NCBI RefSeq assembly: GCF_902167145.1
Contig: NC_050097.1
Coordinates: 97,432,469-97,496,468 of the forward strand
Direction of reading: 5' to 3'
DNA length: 64,000 bases
Origin: Zea mays
Taxonomy: Eukaryota > Streptophyta > Magnoliopsida > Poales > Poaceae
Shown here: positions 11,929-22,739 of the stretch, in pieces
Layout: every line of letters begins with the position of its first letter
How positions within the stretch are numbered: the stretch's first letter is position 1
Program-made: the position numbers and the translations under genes
Notes under the pieces: model-generated
Told to the model about the DNA's origin: nothing
Databases searched by the model: none
Seen by the model: only the letters and a program-made list of their open reading frames with translations

Positions 11929-12613
11929 CGGTCACCACGGTCAGATGCGGGCTCGGATTGGAATGTTCAAGCACAACATGGAAAGCTTATCAAGTCTACT
12001 TTCATATGGATCCGGAATTATAGTCATATCTGTTCTGAGGCCGCCGTAATCATTGTTTTCTTACCGAGACATTTCCTGCCTTTTCTGCCCATGGTGCTGC
12101 GTCACCCTATTTTGGCCCAATGGGTCGTGTATCAAGTTAGGTCCATTAGGGACGCATCCTAGGGTTGCAGCACGACCCCAATACCCTTGTGGTCGTCCTC
12201 CCATGTTTATAAACCCCCTAGCCGCCACCAAGAACAGCGGGTTTTGTTTAGATCAAGTTTAGCTCTCGCTACTTGCTTGCAAGCGCGCGTGCTAGTTCAG
12301 CCGCCCGTCTTCTTGTCTTCGGAACCCCACCATATTGTAGTTTGATCTTTAAACCTACATTTAGATCTGGTAATTCAGTACTTGTTCTACTTGTTCTTGC
12401 TAGTTCTTCGATTGCTTGCAGGACGAGTGCCCTAGTGGCCAGGGTGTCACGCTCCACAAGATCGTGACAGCCATAGGAGGTGGTGTATCGGTTGCTAAGG
12501 CGCAGCGTCTTTGGAAGGCTGTAGTCGGGCCGTGAACGTCGTCTCCTCCCCCAATCGAGTTATTCCACACCCTCTCATCGAAAGATCGGGCAATCACCAA
12601 CGGGTGCACATCA
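11685..12613 (+). repeat. 3' LTR of the intact CRM element
   Basis: 929 bp, matching 5052-5980. Its first 244 bp encode the last 80 residues of the polyprotein, including the CR motif, and the stop codon at 11926-11928. It is followed by the tcata duplication and then antisense RT of element B. Confidence 0.93.
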
Positions 12614-15009
12614 TCATATAAACCAAATTTCGTTTTAAAAGTCGTTTTCCATTCATCACCGAGTTTCATTCTAATCTGATGGTAACCGCTACGCAAATCA
12701 ACCTTAGAGAAAATAACGGCACCACTAAGCTCATCTAACATATCATCAAGGCGTGGAATAGGATATCGATAACGAATTGTGATGTTATTAATAGCACGAC
12801 AATCTACGCACATACGCCATGACCCATCTTTCTTTAGAACGAGTAAAACAGGAACCGAGCAAGGGCTAAGAGACTCACGAATGTAACCTTTATCAAGCAG
12901 CGTCTGCTCCTGGCGCTGGATCTCCTTCGTCTTATCTAGATTTGTACGATACGGGGCGCGGTTCGGAAGAGAAGCGCCGGGGATGAGATCGATCTGATGC
13001 TCAATGCCACGAAGGGGAGGAAGACCCGGTGGTAAGTCCGTAGGATAAACATTAGCATACTCCTGCAAAAGGTTAACAACAGCAGAGGGTATATCCAAAG
13101 ACGGTGCATCATCAAGCAGAACAAGCATGAGCGAGCATACAAGTGCATAACAGGGCATATGAGCTTCATGGAGATCATCAAAATCAGCACGTGTAGCAAG
13201 TAAAACAGGAGAGTGCAACTTGATTTCAGATTTAATAGGTGTGGCTGATGTCGATTTGACTTGTTGTGCAGTTTTAGCAGCCCTAGTAAGATCATCTTTC
13301 AAAATTTGGTCAGGGGTCATTGGATGTATAATTATTTTGTGGCCTTTAAACATGAAAGAATAATGATTTGAACGACCATGATGTAAACTATCAGTATCAT
13401 ATTGCCAAGGTCGACCCAATAACAAAGAGCATGCTTCCATAGGAATAACATCGCAATCAGCATAATCAGAATAAGAACCCAGCGAAAAGGGGACACGTAC
13501 CGAACGTGTTACCTTTATTTTACCACCATCATTAAGCCATTGAATGTGATACGTATGTGGGTGTGTGCGAGTGGGCAAGGATAATTTCTCTACCAACGCT
13601 GTACTTGCCAAATTGTTGCAGCTGCCACTATCGATGATGATGTGAATCGACCGTTCGTGCACAACGCCCTTGGTATGGAATAGAGTGTGTCGCTGATTTT
13701 TTTCGGCATGGGCAACCTGTGTGCTGAGAACACGCTGCACAACAAGACTCTCATACCTATCGGCGTCGATGGGATCAACGTGGACTTCCTCATTTTCTGC
13801 ATGGTTAGTGGCAATCATAGCATGACTAGTTTCCTCAGAATCACTGGCTGAAGAGTACTCACCATTGTCACGTATAAGCAAGGTACGCTTGTTTGGGCAG
13901 TCCCGAATCATGTGCCCAAACCCTCTGCAACGATGGCACTGAATAACCCGTGTACGTCCTGTGGAAGAATCGACGCCTTTGGTAGGGGGCGCCGCTGGCT
14001 TGGTCGTCCCTGTGCGCGGTGTAGTGCTAGGCGTAGAAGGTGCAGGGCTAGAAGGAGTTGAGCTGTGTGTCGGGCCCCGGCCTGCAAAAGAGTTAATATA
14101 TATCTTTGATCGTCGTCCCTGCACTTCACGTTCAGCTTTGCAAGCATATTCAAACAATGTGGTTATATCAAAATAATCCTTATAATCAAGTATATCCTGA
14201 ATTTCCCTGTTCAAACCACCACGAAAACGCGCCATAGCAGCGTCATCCGACTCAACCAAACCACAACGAAGCATACCCTTTTGTAACTCCTGGTAATATT
14301 CCTCAACAAATTGTGAACCTTGTTGAAAACGCTGCATTTTGTTAAGCAAATCACGAGCATAATAGGAAGGAACAAATCTGTGGCGCATGGCAGTTTTTAA
14401 TTGGGTCCAAGTAGTGACACTATTAATGGGAAGTTTTTGTTTATACTCACGCCACCAAATTAAAGCAAAATCAGTAAATTCACTAATGGCAGCCTTCACT
14501 TGGCTATTAGCAGGAATATCATGGCATGAAAATTTCTGTTCTTCCTCCAATTCCCAATCAAGATATGCAGCAGGATCATATTTACCAATAAAAGATGGAA
14601 TTTTAAATTTAATCTTAGAAAATAAGTCATTAGGGGGATGACGAACCACACGACGTGCACGACCACGGCGATCTCCATCGTCCTGCTCAGTGTCACCGCC
14701 GTATTCCTGCTCCATCTTTGTGGTCAACGCATCAAGGCGTGCCAGGATGGTGTCGAGTGTGGTGCGAGTTGCCGTTTGAGCAAGGTCAAGTTGGTTGAAA
14801 CGCTCGGTCGTCGAAGTGACCGTTGAATCAAGCCGTTCATGCATCGTCCTAATGTCAGCAGCAAGTCCATCAACTTGTCCCCTTACTTCCTGCAACTGGG
14901 CATCCACCATGACGTGTGCTCCTGCCATAGTTAGCGCAAACACCAAAACACCAAAAGGAGAAAAAACCGACGATAACAGGGGAATGGTGGTGACAACTTG
15001 CTCGCTCAA
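12614..15009 (-). pseudogene. gag-pol: gag-protease-RT N-terminus of element B
   Basis: One long minus-strand frame starts at an ATG at 15009. Visible in order are a helical N-terminus, the gag core (KYDPAAYLDWELEEEQKFSC; SYYARDLLNKMQRFQQGSQF), the zinc knuckle CHRCRGFGHMIRDC, a protease with [12 protein letters not shown], and the start of RT ([37 protein letters not shown]). The frame is uninterrupted up to the insertion of the inner CRM at the codons for FKTKFGLY, where RT is cut before the conserved EWLVMPFG block. The frame then runs by chance into LTR sequence of the inner element. The rest of RT resumes at 5046. Confidence 0.9.
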
Positions 15010-16177
15010 TGGAATGCTGTTATCAAGTTCTTATACGTTCTTACCAAGCCACAGTGGTGAACTGCAATCAACAGGTGGAACCGGTGAAAGATTGGATGAG
15101 CGATTGCGTGGAGAAACAGAAACCTGCTCGTCGTAGAAATATGTGGAGTTCTGGGTATGCTGCACCCAAGTCAAGGATTAGCACGATCAAACAATAATGC
15201 AAAGTTGAATTATAGTGCAAAACACGAAACTATATTGCTGGCCACAGGTGCAAAGGACGGATGGAACTAGCAGAATGGCAGTACCGTAAATATTGTACTA
15301 GCGATGCCAAAAAGGCACTAGTAGGAATCACAGGTAATTTTGTTTTTCTTTTTTGTATGATTTTTTTTGATATTTCTCTCAGCACAAGAAGCAACAAAAT
15401 AGGAGCTACACGAAGTTTCACCTAAAACAGAGTTCAGATGTGGTCTACAGAAAATCAGGAAGTTCTCTGAAAAGCGTGCGAGAACTTTGATGGATTTTTT
15501 TCTTTATTTTCCTGATTTTTTTGACAATTTTGTCGAAACCCAAACAGACCGTAGGTGAGTTTGGCCGGCCTCAGAATAGTGTCAACAAGCTCCTGTAAAA
15601 ATTTCAGATTTTTTGGACAACCGAGCGAAAAGTTATGCCCAGTTTAAGGAAGGTACCTCAAGTTATGTTTAAAACGACCGAGATGAGTCAACAAGTTCCT
15701 TACTTTTTTTTGTTTGTTCTCTGGTTCTATCCTTTCTCTTTCGTTTTCTTTTTTTTCTTTTTTTTCTTTTGTTTCTGTTTTTTTACGTAACCGAAGGAGA
15801 AAAAACAAGGAAGCGGCGTTGACTCGGTTTGTGGCATTGACTCGGTTTGATGTAACCGAAGGAGAAAAACAAGGAAGATGGTTGTGGCACGCTAGGGTTT
15901 GATGTAAACGAAGGAGAAAAACAAGGAAGATGGTTGCGGCGCGCTAGGGTTTGATGTAACCGAAGGAGAAAAACAAGGAAGAAACAAGGATGGTGAGAAA
16001 AAACACAATGCGACCAGCAACAAATGACGCGAAAGCACACAAATTCAACAATGCAGATTATTGAAAGAAGGTGCAAGGCTCAAAAGGGTGCTGGTATAAG
16101 GTCTAACCTGAATTTTTATGTGGTTTTGTGGACTGTAGGAGAAAAAACACTCGATAAACTCACCGATCAACCAGAAA
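15010..16177 (-). other. Leader of element B with ~55 bp tandem repeats
   Basis: This non-coding stretch lies between PBS and gag. It contains at least three imperfect tandem units between 15783 and 15985, each with the core gtaaccgaaggagaaaaac followed by a variable aaggaagatggttg segment, plus T-rich tracts near 15700-15780 and 15340-15370. No open frame looks real. Confidence 0.7.
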
Positions 16178-16189
16178 ATCTGATACCAC
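16178..16189 (-). promoter_or_regulatory. Primer-binding site of element B
   Basis: The minus strand reads TGGTATCAGATT one base after the LTR end. The first ten bases match the 3' end complement of initiator methionine tRNA, the usual primer of chromoviruses. Confidence 0.75.
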
Positions 16190-16190
16190 T

Positions 16191-16761
16191 TGATATAGCT
16201 GAGGTGCCTGATCTTTTGGCGAGTAGAGATAATTCCGATTTGGCGAAAGATGACCCTTACGATCCGACTACGACGAGCAAGCCCGAGGCGCCAATGCAAT
16301 CGCTGAACCAACTCCCTGTGGTTACCGACCTTGCTGATGCGAGATCGGCCAGATCACGAAGATCGTTTCCTGTGCGCAATCGAAGAATGAACAAGAAAAA
16401 GATGCGAGCAATCTAATCTATTACTCGAGGGTGGAGTTCTGAATACACGAAGACAGCGCAGATTTGCGCGTGTTCGAGAGTAGCTAAAGCTAACGTAAAA
16501 CAAAACTCCAAGAACAAAGGAGGCGCAGCTCCTGGATAAATAGAGAGGGGGCGCAGCCCCTAGGGGCGGCCAACCCTAAGTCGTCCACTATGGGCCGCAG
16601 TTGGGCTGGTCGTCTATTCATCTGGGCCCTCATTCTTCAGTAGCATGGCGAAGTTAAGATCTCTGGCACGGGCCCGAGTGATTGGCCCAGCTAATGAAGG
16701 AAGTGGCGCTTGATGTGGAGGTGCTGCTGGTGTAGTCGTACTCATAGTGATGTCCTCATCA
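16191..16761 (-). repeat. 5' LTR of element B
   Basis: This is the right copy, in minus orientation, starting TGATGAGGACATC at 16761 and ending TATATCA at 16191. A PBS follows directly. It is flanked on the right by the acatg duplication. Compared with the left copy, changes are mostly C/T and G/A transitions. Confidence 0.9.
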
Positions 16762-18439
16762 ACATGGATATAATAAAATATTAACCCAAAACCATATAAA
16801 GCAATAGCAAAAACTACCCAAGTGATTCAGGGATAACAAGGTAAAATGGATAAACAAACTAGGGTGACCTATTGTGTCCCATCAAAATTAAGCATATGCA
16901 TTGAATAGTGATAATAAAGAATATTATTGGGTAACAAAAGTGAATCAAGGGCACAACTTGCCTGGCACTTGAGATTCCAGTTACCAGGGTGATTTTTCAG
17001 ATCCTCGTGACCTCACACTAGTCATAGCAATAAAAACAAATATGGTATATACAAAATTAACATCACACCAAACATAAGTACAAACTGAATAATAATAATC
17101 TACGCGTTGCTACGAGATCGCGGGAACGAGAACCACTAAAATCGGAGTTACGGTTGAGAAGTTATGATCTATGGAAGATCTACGTGATTAAGTGTTAAAC
17201 TATATTATAAATTGATTAATATACATCATATGAGAAAATATACTCTAAATAATCAATTCAACTTTAATCTAGATTTTACTTGTTTAGAAATCATATTATA
17301 GCCAAATTATAATTGTAGGCATGTTAACCTTATTTAGTAAAATAGATCTACTATACATAGGATACACGAATATCTAATTATAAAAGTACGTGATATAACA
17401 AAATAAGGTTCGTTACTGTGTAGATAATTTTTTTACAAAGCCAACGCAACTTGATCGGGCTAAATCGGAGTTAAAATGCACAAGTTATGAATTAACTAAG
17501 TTTATAGATTTATTTTTATATTTTAAATCGATTTTCCATTTTTATTTTCTATATTCTGACCTCTCTGGACCGCGCATCAAATATCAAAAAGGTGCAGGGC
17601 TAACTCGCAAAAGTTCCTAAGACTCAGGCTATACCCTATGTGGACTGCGGGTTAATACTAAGAATACAGAGGGTTTTCATTGCAAATCTGACGCGGCGAA
17701 GGGGTATGGATCTATCTAATCTAGCCCATTCATCTCCGAGTGTATGGCCATGATTTTAAACATGCTGAAATAATACCTTGATCTAATCCTACCCGTCCAT
17801 CATTAATCTAATGGCCATTGCTTCATCTTCCTCCTCCCGGCCACGCACAACGATGGTGCGCTGGCATCGTGGCGAATGTTCGCCGATGAGGTGCGCGGCT
17901 AGAGGTCCAGTTCTAATCCAAACGCGCCTAAGTGCAGTTCGAGCAGAGGACACGGAGGATACGAGGGAGGGCGTCTCACCGACGATGGAGCCGAAGGTAG
18001 AGCTAGATGACGACGCGCAGGCCCAGCCGGAAGCGGAACGAAGACTCCGCAAATTCAGCAGGTCAACGTGGACATGCTCGGGACACGCCAGCGTCCCCTA
18101 AATTGGATCGACGAGGACAGACTATCACCCTGTCTGCCGGTCGACGTCGGCGGCTCCCCGGTCATGGCTTCTCTCCCCCGGCAGTGTTTAAAATAGCCCG
18201 CTAATAGCGGCTATTTAGCCAGCTATAGCGTTTTAACAGCTCTGAAGCTAGGAGATGTTGTATTTAACGCTAACCAAAGTTAGCCGCTAATCGCCTTATT
18301 TAGCCCGCTAAACACATAGATTTAGCTGGATTTAGCGCAGGTGTTGGGCTGAATGTTTGAGCGTGGACTGTGCAGTGGAGGCCCAAAACACATACCCTAC
18401 AGCTATCCTCCAAACCCTTGCACGTTCAGACTCCAGCGT

Positions 18440-18580
18440 TCGTCCGTGTCTCTGTCTTCAGCTGTCCAGACTCCAGCGCCGCCGCCGTCCAGCGCTTCAG
18501 CGCCGCCGCCGTCCAGCGCTTCAGCCGTCCAGCGCCGCCGCCGTCCAGCGCTTCAGCTGTCCAGCGCCGCCGCCGTCCCT
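18440..18580 (+). repeat. GC-rich tandem repeat in hAT 5' UTR
   Basis: Repeats of ccagcgccgccgccgtcc alternate with agcgcttcag-type spacers, roughly five units of 25-34 bp, upstream of the transposase ATG. All three frames are open across it because the composition is biased. Not considered coding. Confidence 0.75.
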
Positions 18581-18670
18581 CTCTCTCCCTTGCTCCCTCC
18601 TCCAGTCCTCCACACCTACAAGCCAGCTACAAGCCAGCTACGTCCAGGATCATCTGACCATTTTCTCGCC

Positions 18671-21381
18671 ATGTCAGAATCCCAGCAGCAGCAAGGCAAG
18701 TTAGCAAATCCCACATTTCTTTGCTTCTTCATTACTAGATGCTTATTGATATGTGAAATGTGAAGTAGATATTAGATAGGTTAACAAATTTGGCTGGTTA
18801 TTGGATTGTAAATTAGAATTTTTTTTATTTCATAGATAACCCATCAAGTGTTGCCTCTTCTTCAATAACACAATCAACAGCAGCAACTATCAAGTCAGAT
18901 GATCCTGCATGGAAGCATTGTTATTGTCCAGATTTAAAGAAGAAGCATTCACTAAAGTGCAACTATTGTGACAAGTTGATCAATGCTGGAATTACAAGAG
19001 TGAAGTACCATCTTGCTAACATTGGAGGCTTTAATGTTTCTAAGTGCAAGAAAGTGCCAACTCCTGTTAAAGAAGACATGGTGGCTTTGCTTACAAAGAA
19101 TTGTGATGCAAAGGAGAAAAAAAGAAAGGAAAAACAAAGGGAAAGAGATGAAATTGATCTTGATAATTCAGGAGGTGATAATTCAAGTGAAGAAGAGAGT
19201 GAACATGGGAATGATGTTATTGTGCTCAAGTCAACAAAAGGTGGCAGTAGCTCTAGATTAGCAACAACTGGTGGCACTATTGATAAATTCTACAAACCTG
19301 AGTCAATTGAAGAATCTGTCCAAAAGAACAAAAGAGGATTAAGCACTAGCCAAAAAATTCAAACACAATTGACAACTCAGAAAAGAGAGGAGAGGAGGGA
19401 TAGAGCTTGTGAGTATATATGTCAATTCTTTTATGAAGCTGGTATTGCACATAACACAGTCACCCTTCCTAGCTTTGCTCATATGGTTGAGGCAATTGGA
19501 GCATTTGGTAGAGGTTTGAGAGGTCCTAGTTCCTATGAGATGAGCGGACCATTCTTGAAAAATGCAAAGAAAAGGTGTTTGGATAGATTTAAGAGCCACC
19601 AAGAATCATGGCAACTCACAGGTTGTACAATTATGACAGATGCATGGACAGATAGAAAGGGTCGAGGGGTAATGAATTTAGTTGTCCACAGTGCTCAAGG
19701 GGTCTGTTTCTTGGATTCTGTGGACTGCTCCGCTGTGAAGAAGGATGGCAAATATATTTTTGATCTTGTGGATAGATGCATCCAAGAGATAGGAGAGGAA
19801 CATGTTGTCCAGGTGGTCACAGATAATGCTAGTGTCAATACAGCAGCAGCAAGTCTATTGGCAGCAAAGAGACCCTCCATTTTTTGGAATGGATGTGCTG
19901 CTCACTGCCTTGATCTCATGCTTGAGGACCTTGCAAAAATTGGAGCTGTTGAGGAAACAATTTCTAGTGCAAAACATGTGACTGCCTTCTTATATGCTCA
20001 TACAAGAGTGTTAGATTTGATGAGGAAATTTTTGGGGAAAGATTTGGTTCGTTCTGGAGTGACTCGTTTTGCCACTGCGTATTTGAATTTAAAAAGTTTA
20101 CAAGATAACAAGAAGGATATCTCAAGGCTCTTTAGATCAGATGAGCTCAATGAGTTGGGTTACTTGAAAAAGGCGAAGGGCAAGAAAGCCAACAAAGTGG
20201 TGAGATCAGAAGGCTTTTGGAAAAATGTTGACATGGCCGTCAATTTCTTTGAGCCATTAGCTAATGTATTGAGGAGAATGGATAGTGATGTTCCTGCTAT
20301 GGGGTTCTTGCATGGATGTATGCTTGAGGCAAAGAAAGAAATTGCTATGAGGTTTGACAATAATGAAAATAGCTTCAAAGTTGCTTGGGACATAATTGAC
20401 AAAAGGTGGGACAACAAGCTGAAAACTCCACTACATTTGGCAGGGTATTATTTGAACCCCTATTTTTATTACCCAAACAAGTCAGAAATTGAGCTTGATG
20501 GTTCATTTAGAGCTGCAGTAATTGCTTGCATTACCAAGACAGTTGAAGATGAAGAAACTCAAGATAATATAATTGAAGAGCTAAATGTATATCAAGAACA
20601 ACAAGGGACATTTGGACATGACATTGCAGTAAGGCAGAGGAGAAATAAGAACTTCAATCCAGGTGAATCAATTGTAGTAATCAGCAACAAGAAATGCTAT
20701 TTTATAATTGTTTATCTCTTTATATGACTATTCTTTTTATGCAGCAAAATGGTGGCTGAATCATGGCACAAGCACACCAAATCTGAGGTTATTAGCAACA
20801 AGAATACTGAATTTAACATGCAGCTCCTCAGGTTGTGAGCGGAATTGGTCGGATTTTGAGCAGGTAACAAAAATGATTTTATTTGTTGCAACTGTTCATT
20901 TTTTCTTTGTGATTATTCTTTAATATTTAGCACCTACACATAGGTTCACACAAAGAAGAGAAACAAACTGCTGCATGACAGAATGAGAGATCTTGTTTTT
21001 ATTAAATATAATTCAAGACTAAGGCAAAAAAGAGAGAACAAGAGCAAAGATCCACTAGAGAGGGAAATGAATGATGTTCTTGAGGATGATGCCAATGAGT
21101 TTATTACTGGGCTTGTACCAAATGCTAATTCAGATAAAGATGAAGAACATGGGGGTGCACAAGTTGGAGAAACAATACATGAATCACAACTGTCGCAGCC
21201 ACAACCAAAAAGAAAAAGGCTTGTGCGCCCTAGGAAGAAGAAAATTAGGAGCCTACATTCCCTGTTGTATGGTGGTTTAGAGAATGAAGCTGTTGCCTCA
21301 TCTTCGGAATCTGAAGATAATGGAGATGGTGACATTTCAATGCATCAATATTCAGATTCAGATGATTTAGGAGATGAATAG
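18671..21381 (+). CDS. hAT transposase (BED finger, DUF659/RNase H-like, dimerisation)
   Basis: I read four exons: 18671-18695, 18836-20662, 20745-20863 and 20944-21381, giving 2409 nt and 802 residues with no internal stop. Intron 1 has a GC donor (AAG/GCAAGT) and AG acceptor; using the nearby GT instead gives an immediate stop. Introns 2 and 3 have GT-AG borders of 82 and 80 bp. Residues about 34-80 form a BED-type zinc finger (C50, C53, H67). The catalytic core includes TDAW (D277) and VTDNAS (D338), and the hAT C-terminal block WWLNHG (W620) to CERNWSDFEQ (E649) is intact. The tail is acidic, ending SDSDDLGDE. All three acidic catalytic residues are present. This protein would excise and insert the element in the nucleus. 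The start is the first ATG that splices in frame. Confidence 0.9.
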
Positions 21382-22327
21382 ATTAGTTTATGCTCTATGG
21401 TTTATCAATTTTATTTTGCAACTTAATATTTGTGAGTTTGTTAGACAATGGTTCAGTGACTTTTACAAGTGTTGTTGATGTCTTATGAACATTTGAATTA
21501 CCAGTTTGAGCTATCATATTTTTACTTTGAACTGTTGAACTTTCAGTTTATGAGTTTGTGCTCTAATATATGAAGATATGTCACATTTTTTTCTAAATCC
21601 GCTAAATGGTTTAGCTGCCGGCTATAGCCGGCTATAGCCATTTTAGCTGATTCAAACCCTCACCGCTAAGGTGCTTAGCCAGACATTTAAAACATTGCCC
21701 CCCGGTGTTCTTCGCTCGGTGAAGTTATTGTGGCGAGACACAACATCTGTGGCCAGGACTTCGGGTTCAAGGGGAGCCTCGACCAAACTTATATACCCGT
21801 AGTAGGGAAGTGAAGATCGGGTGCATGGCCCAACGAATATCATGGCTAGACCGGAGTTCACGGAGCAGTTGGCGACTAACGCGACGAGGAAGATAAACCT
21901 GGGAACAAGTCTGCGCGCGTTACAGGCACCGGAGACCGGCATTGAGGCCCCACTGAACAACGCCCCGAGAGCCAGCATCGATTGAAAATAGACATGCGGA
22001 TGTGAGCTAGCTTGTTGACATCATGGGTGACGATATGGTGATTTTATTTTCGGCAAGGAAATAAACAAAGAGGGAAAATCATGCATGAACGTGTGGGCCG
22101 CCTTGAGCCAAGGAAATGGCTCAACGGATGGAGGTTTTTTTTCTTTTTCTTTTATAATTTTTGGTTTCCTATTCATTATTCTTTTGAATTTGAACTTCAA
22201 TAAATTCAATTCTGAGTTTTAACAAATAAGATAACCCTAGCAAGATGTGATGATATTTTATTTTTATTATATATTTTTTTATTATTTGAATAACATCGAT
22301 GCCTAATTTGTGAGGGAGAGAAAAGAA

Positions 22328-22461
22328 TAAGGGTCTGTTTGGTTCGCTGCCTAACTTGCCACACTTTGCCTAACTTTTCTGTCTAAGGTTAGTTCTTCAA
22401 TTTGAACGACTAACCTTAAGCAAAGTGTGGCACAGTTAGCCACGAACCAAACAGACCCTAA
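22328..22461. mobile_element. Tourist-type MITE
   Basis: A 128 bp element (22331-22458) with perfect 16 bp terminal inverted repeats GGGTCTGTTTGGTTCG, flanked by TAA on both sides. The interior is itself an inverted repeat (gccacactttgc against gcaaagtgtggc), so the whole unit can fold as a hairpin. TSD TAA and TIR type indicate mobilisation by a PIF/Harbinger transposase. The TIR agrees with the right end of the Harbinger element at 42841-47519 at nearly every position over 16 bp. It lies in the 3' LTR of A. Confidence 0.92.
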
Positions 22462-22739
22462 ATCACTCACGTGAACTTATAAATCTTTGTGTTTATTAAA
22501 AAAATTCAATTTTGACTTTTAGTGTTGAGAAGCAAATCTATCTTTGATGAAATAAAAATATATAATACTGCCACTCACTTATTTCCAAGAAAGTATTTAC
22601 TTAATCTAATAAAATCCTTATTCATTTGTTTTCTGGTTTCAAGTTGAATCCCATTTCCAAACTTTAACTCAAATATTTTGGACAATTTTTTTTTTGAAAT
22701 TCCAAAGTTAGGATTTTGGGATGTTACAAATCCTACCCG

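Larger units (their letters stand above)
5052..12613 (+). mobile_element. Intact CRM-type centromeric chromovirus (CRM2-like)
   Basis: This full-length element of 7562 bp has ends TGATGAAGACATCC and GTGCACATCA. The 5 bp duplication tcata at 5047-5051 and 12614-12618 lies inside the RT of element B. LTRs are 5052-5980 and 11685-12613, both 929 bp, with no difference I could find by eye. PBS, PPT and one 1643-codon gag-pol frame are all present. Overall length, LTR length, terminal sequence and the CR motif running into the LTR fit the CRM group A families described in maize and other grasses. The CRM2 label comes from memory of the family and not from an alignment. The identical LTRs imply a very recent insertion. 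Confidence 0.92.
2305..16761 (-). mobile_element. CRM-clade Gypsy element B, outer copy, split by inner CRM
   Basis: Both ends are clear. The right edge ends atgtcctcatca and the left edge begins tgatatagctg, with a 5 bp target duplication acatg at 2300-2304 and 16762-16766 inside the LTR of A. LTRs are 2305-2874 (3' copy, 570 bp) and 16191-16761 (5' copy, 571 bp). Removing the nested element gives about 6.9 kb. The minus strand carries gag, protease and RT (15009 to 12614), then RT, RNase H and integrase (5046 to 2727). Pol has premature stops. The C-terminal reading frame runs into the 3' LTR and carries a GPITRARAR motif, which is typical of CRM chromoviruses. I count about 17 substitutions and one indel between the LTRs by eye (near 3%). 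Confidence 0.9.
18182..21697 (+). mobile_element. Autonomous-looking hAT DNA transposon
   Basis: 3516 bp. Terminal inverted repeats are imperfect: the left end begins CAGTGTTTAAAATAG and the right end, read inward, CAATGTTTTAAATG. Flanking 8 bp duplications are tcccccgg (18174-18181) and ccccccgg (21698-21705), one mismatch. Both ends are rich in subterminal tagcc/ggcta motifs (about 18200-18340 and 21600-21680), the type of site hAT transposases bind. The element carries a four-exon transposase gene with an intact frame and sits inside the 3' LTR of element A. The structure is complete, so it may be autonomous or only recently silenced. Confidence 0.92.
1278..22728 (-). repeat. 3' LTR of Tekay-like element A, split by B, hAT and MITE
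   Basis: On the minus strand the LTR opens with TGTAACATCCC at 22728 and ends with GGGTGTTACA at 1278. Its own sequence survives as 1278-2304, 16767-18181 and 21706-22728, about 3.4 kb in all, matching the 3348 bp LTR of element C at 50169-53516. Shared blocks include the edge aacacccgg/catctcatacatgcgcc and the block near 1840-2160. Joining the parts needs removal of element B (2305-16761), the hAT (18182-21697) and the MITE (22331-22458), each with its own target-site duplication. The leftmost base abuts gag of element H, so A inserted into H. No coding capacity is expected; open frames here, such as 17811-18101, are chance. Confidence 0.85.

Noticed and set aside
12400..12613. C-terminal extension of the 869-codon minus frame
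   Set aside because: The frame of element B continues by chance into antisense LTR of the inner CRM; the real protein is interrupted at 12614-12618.
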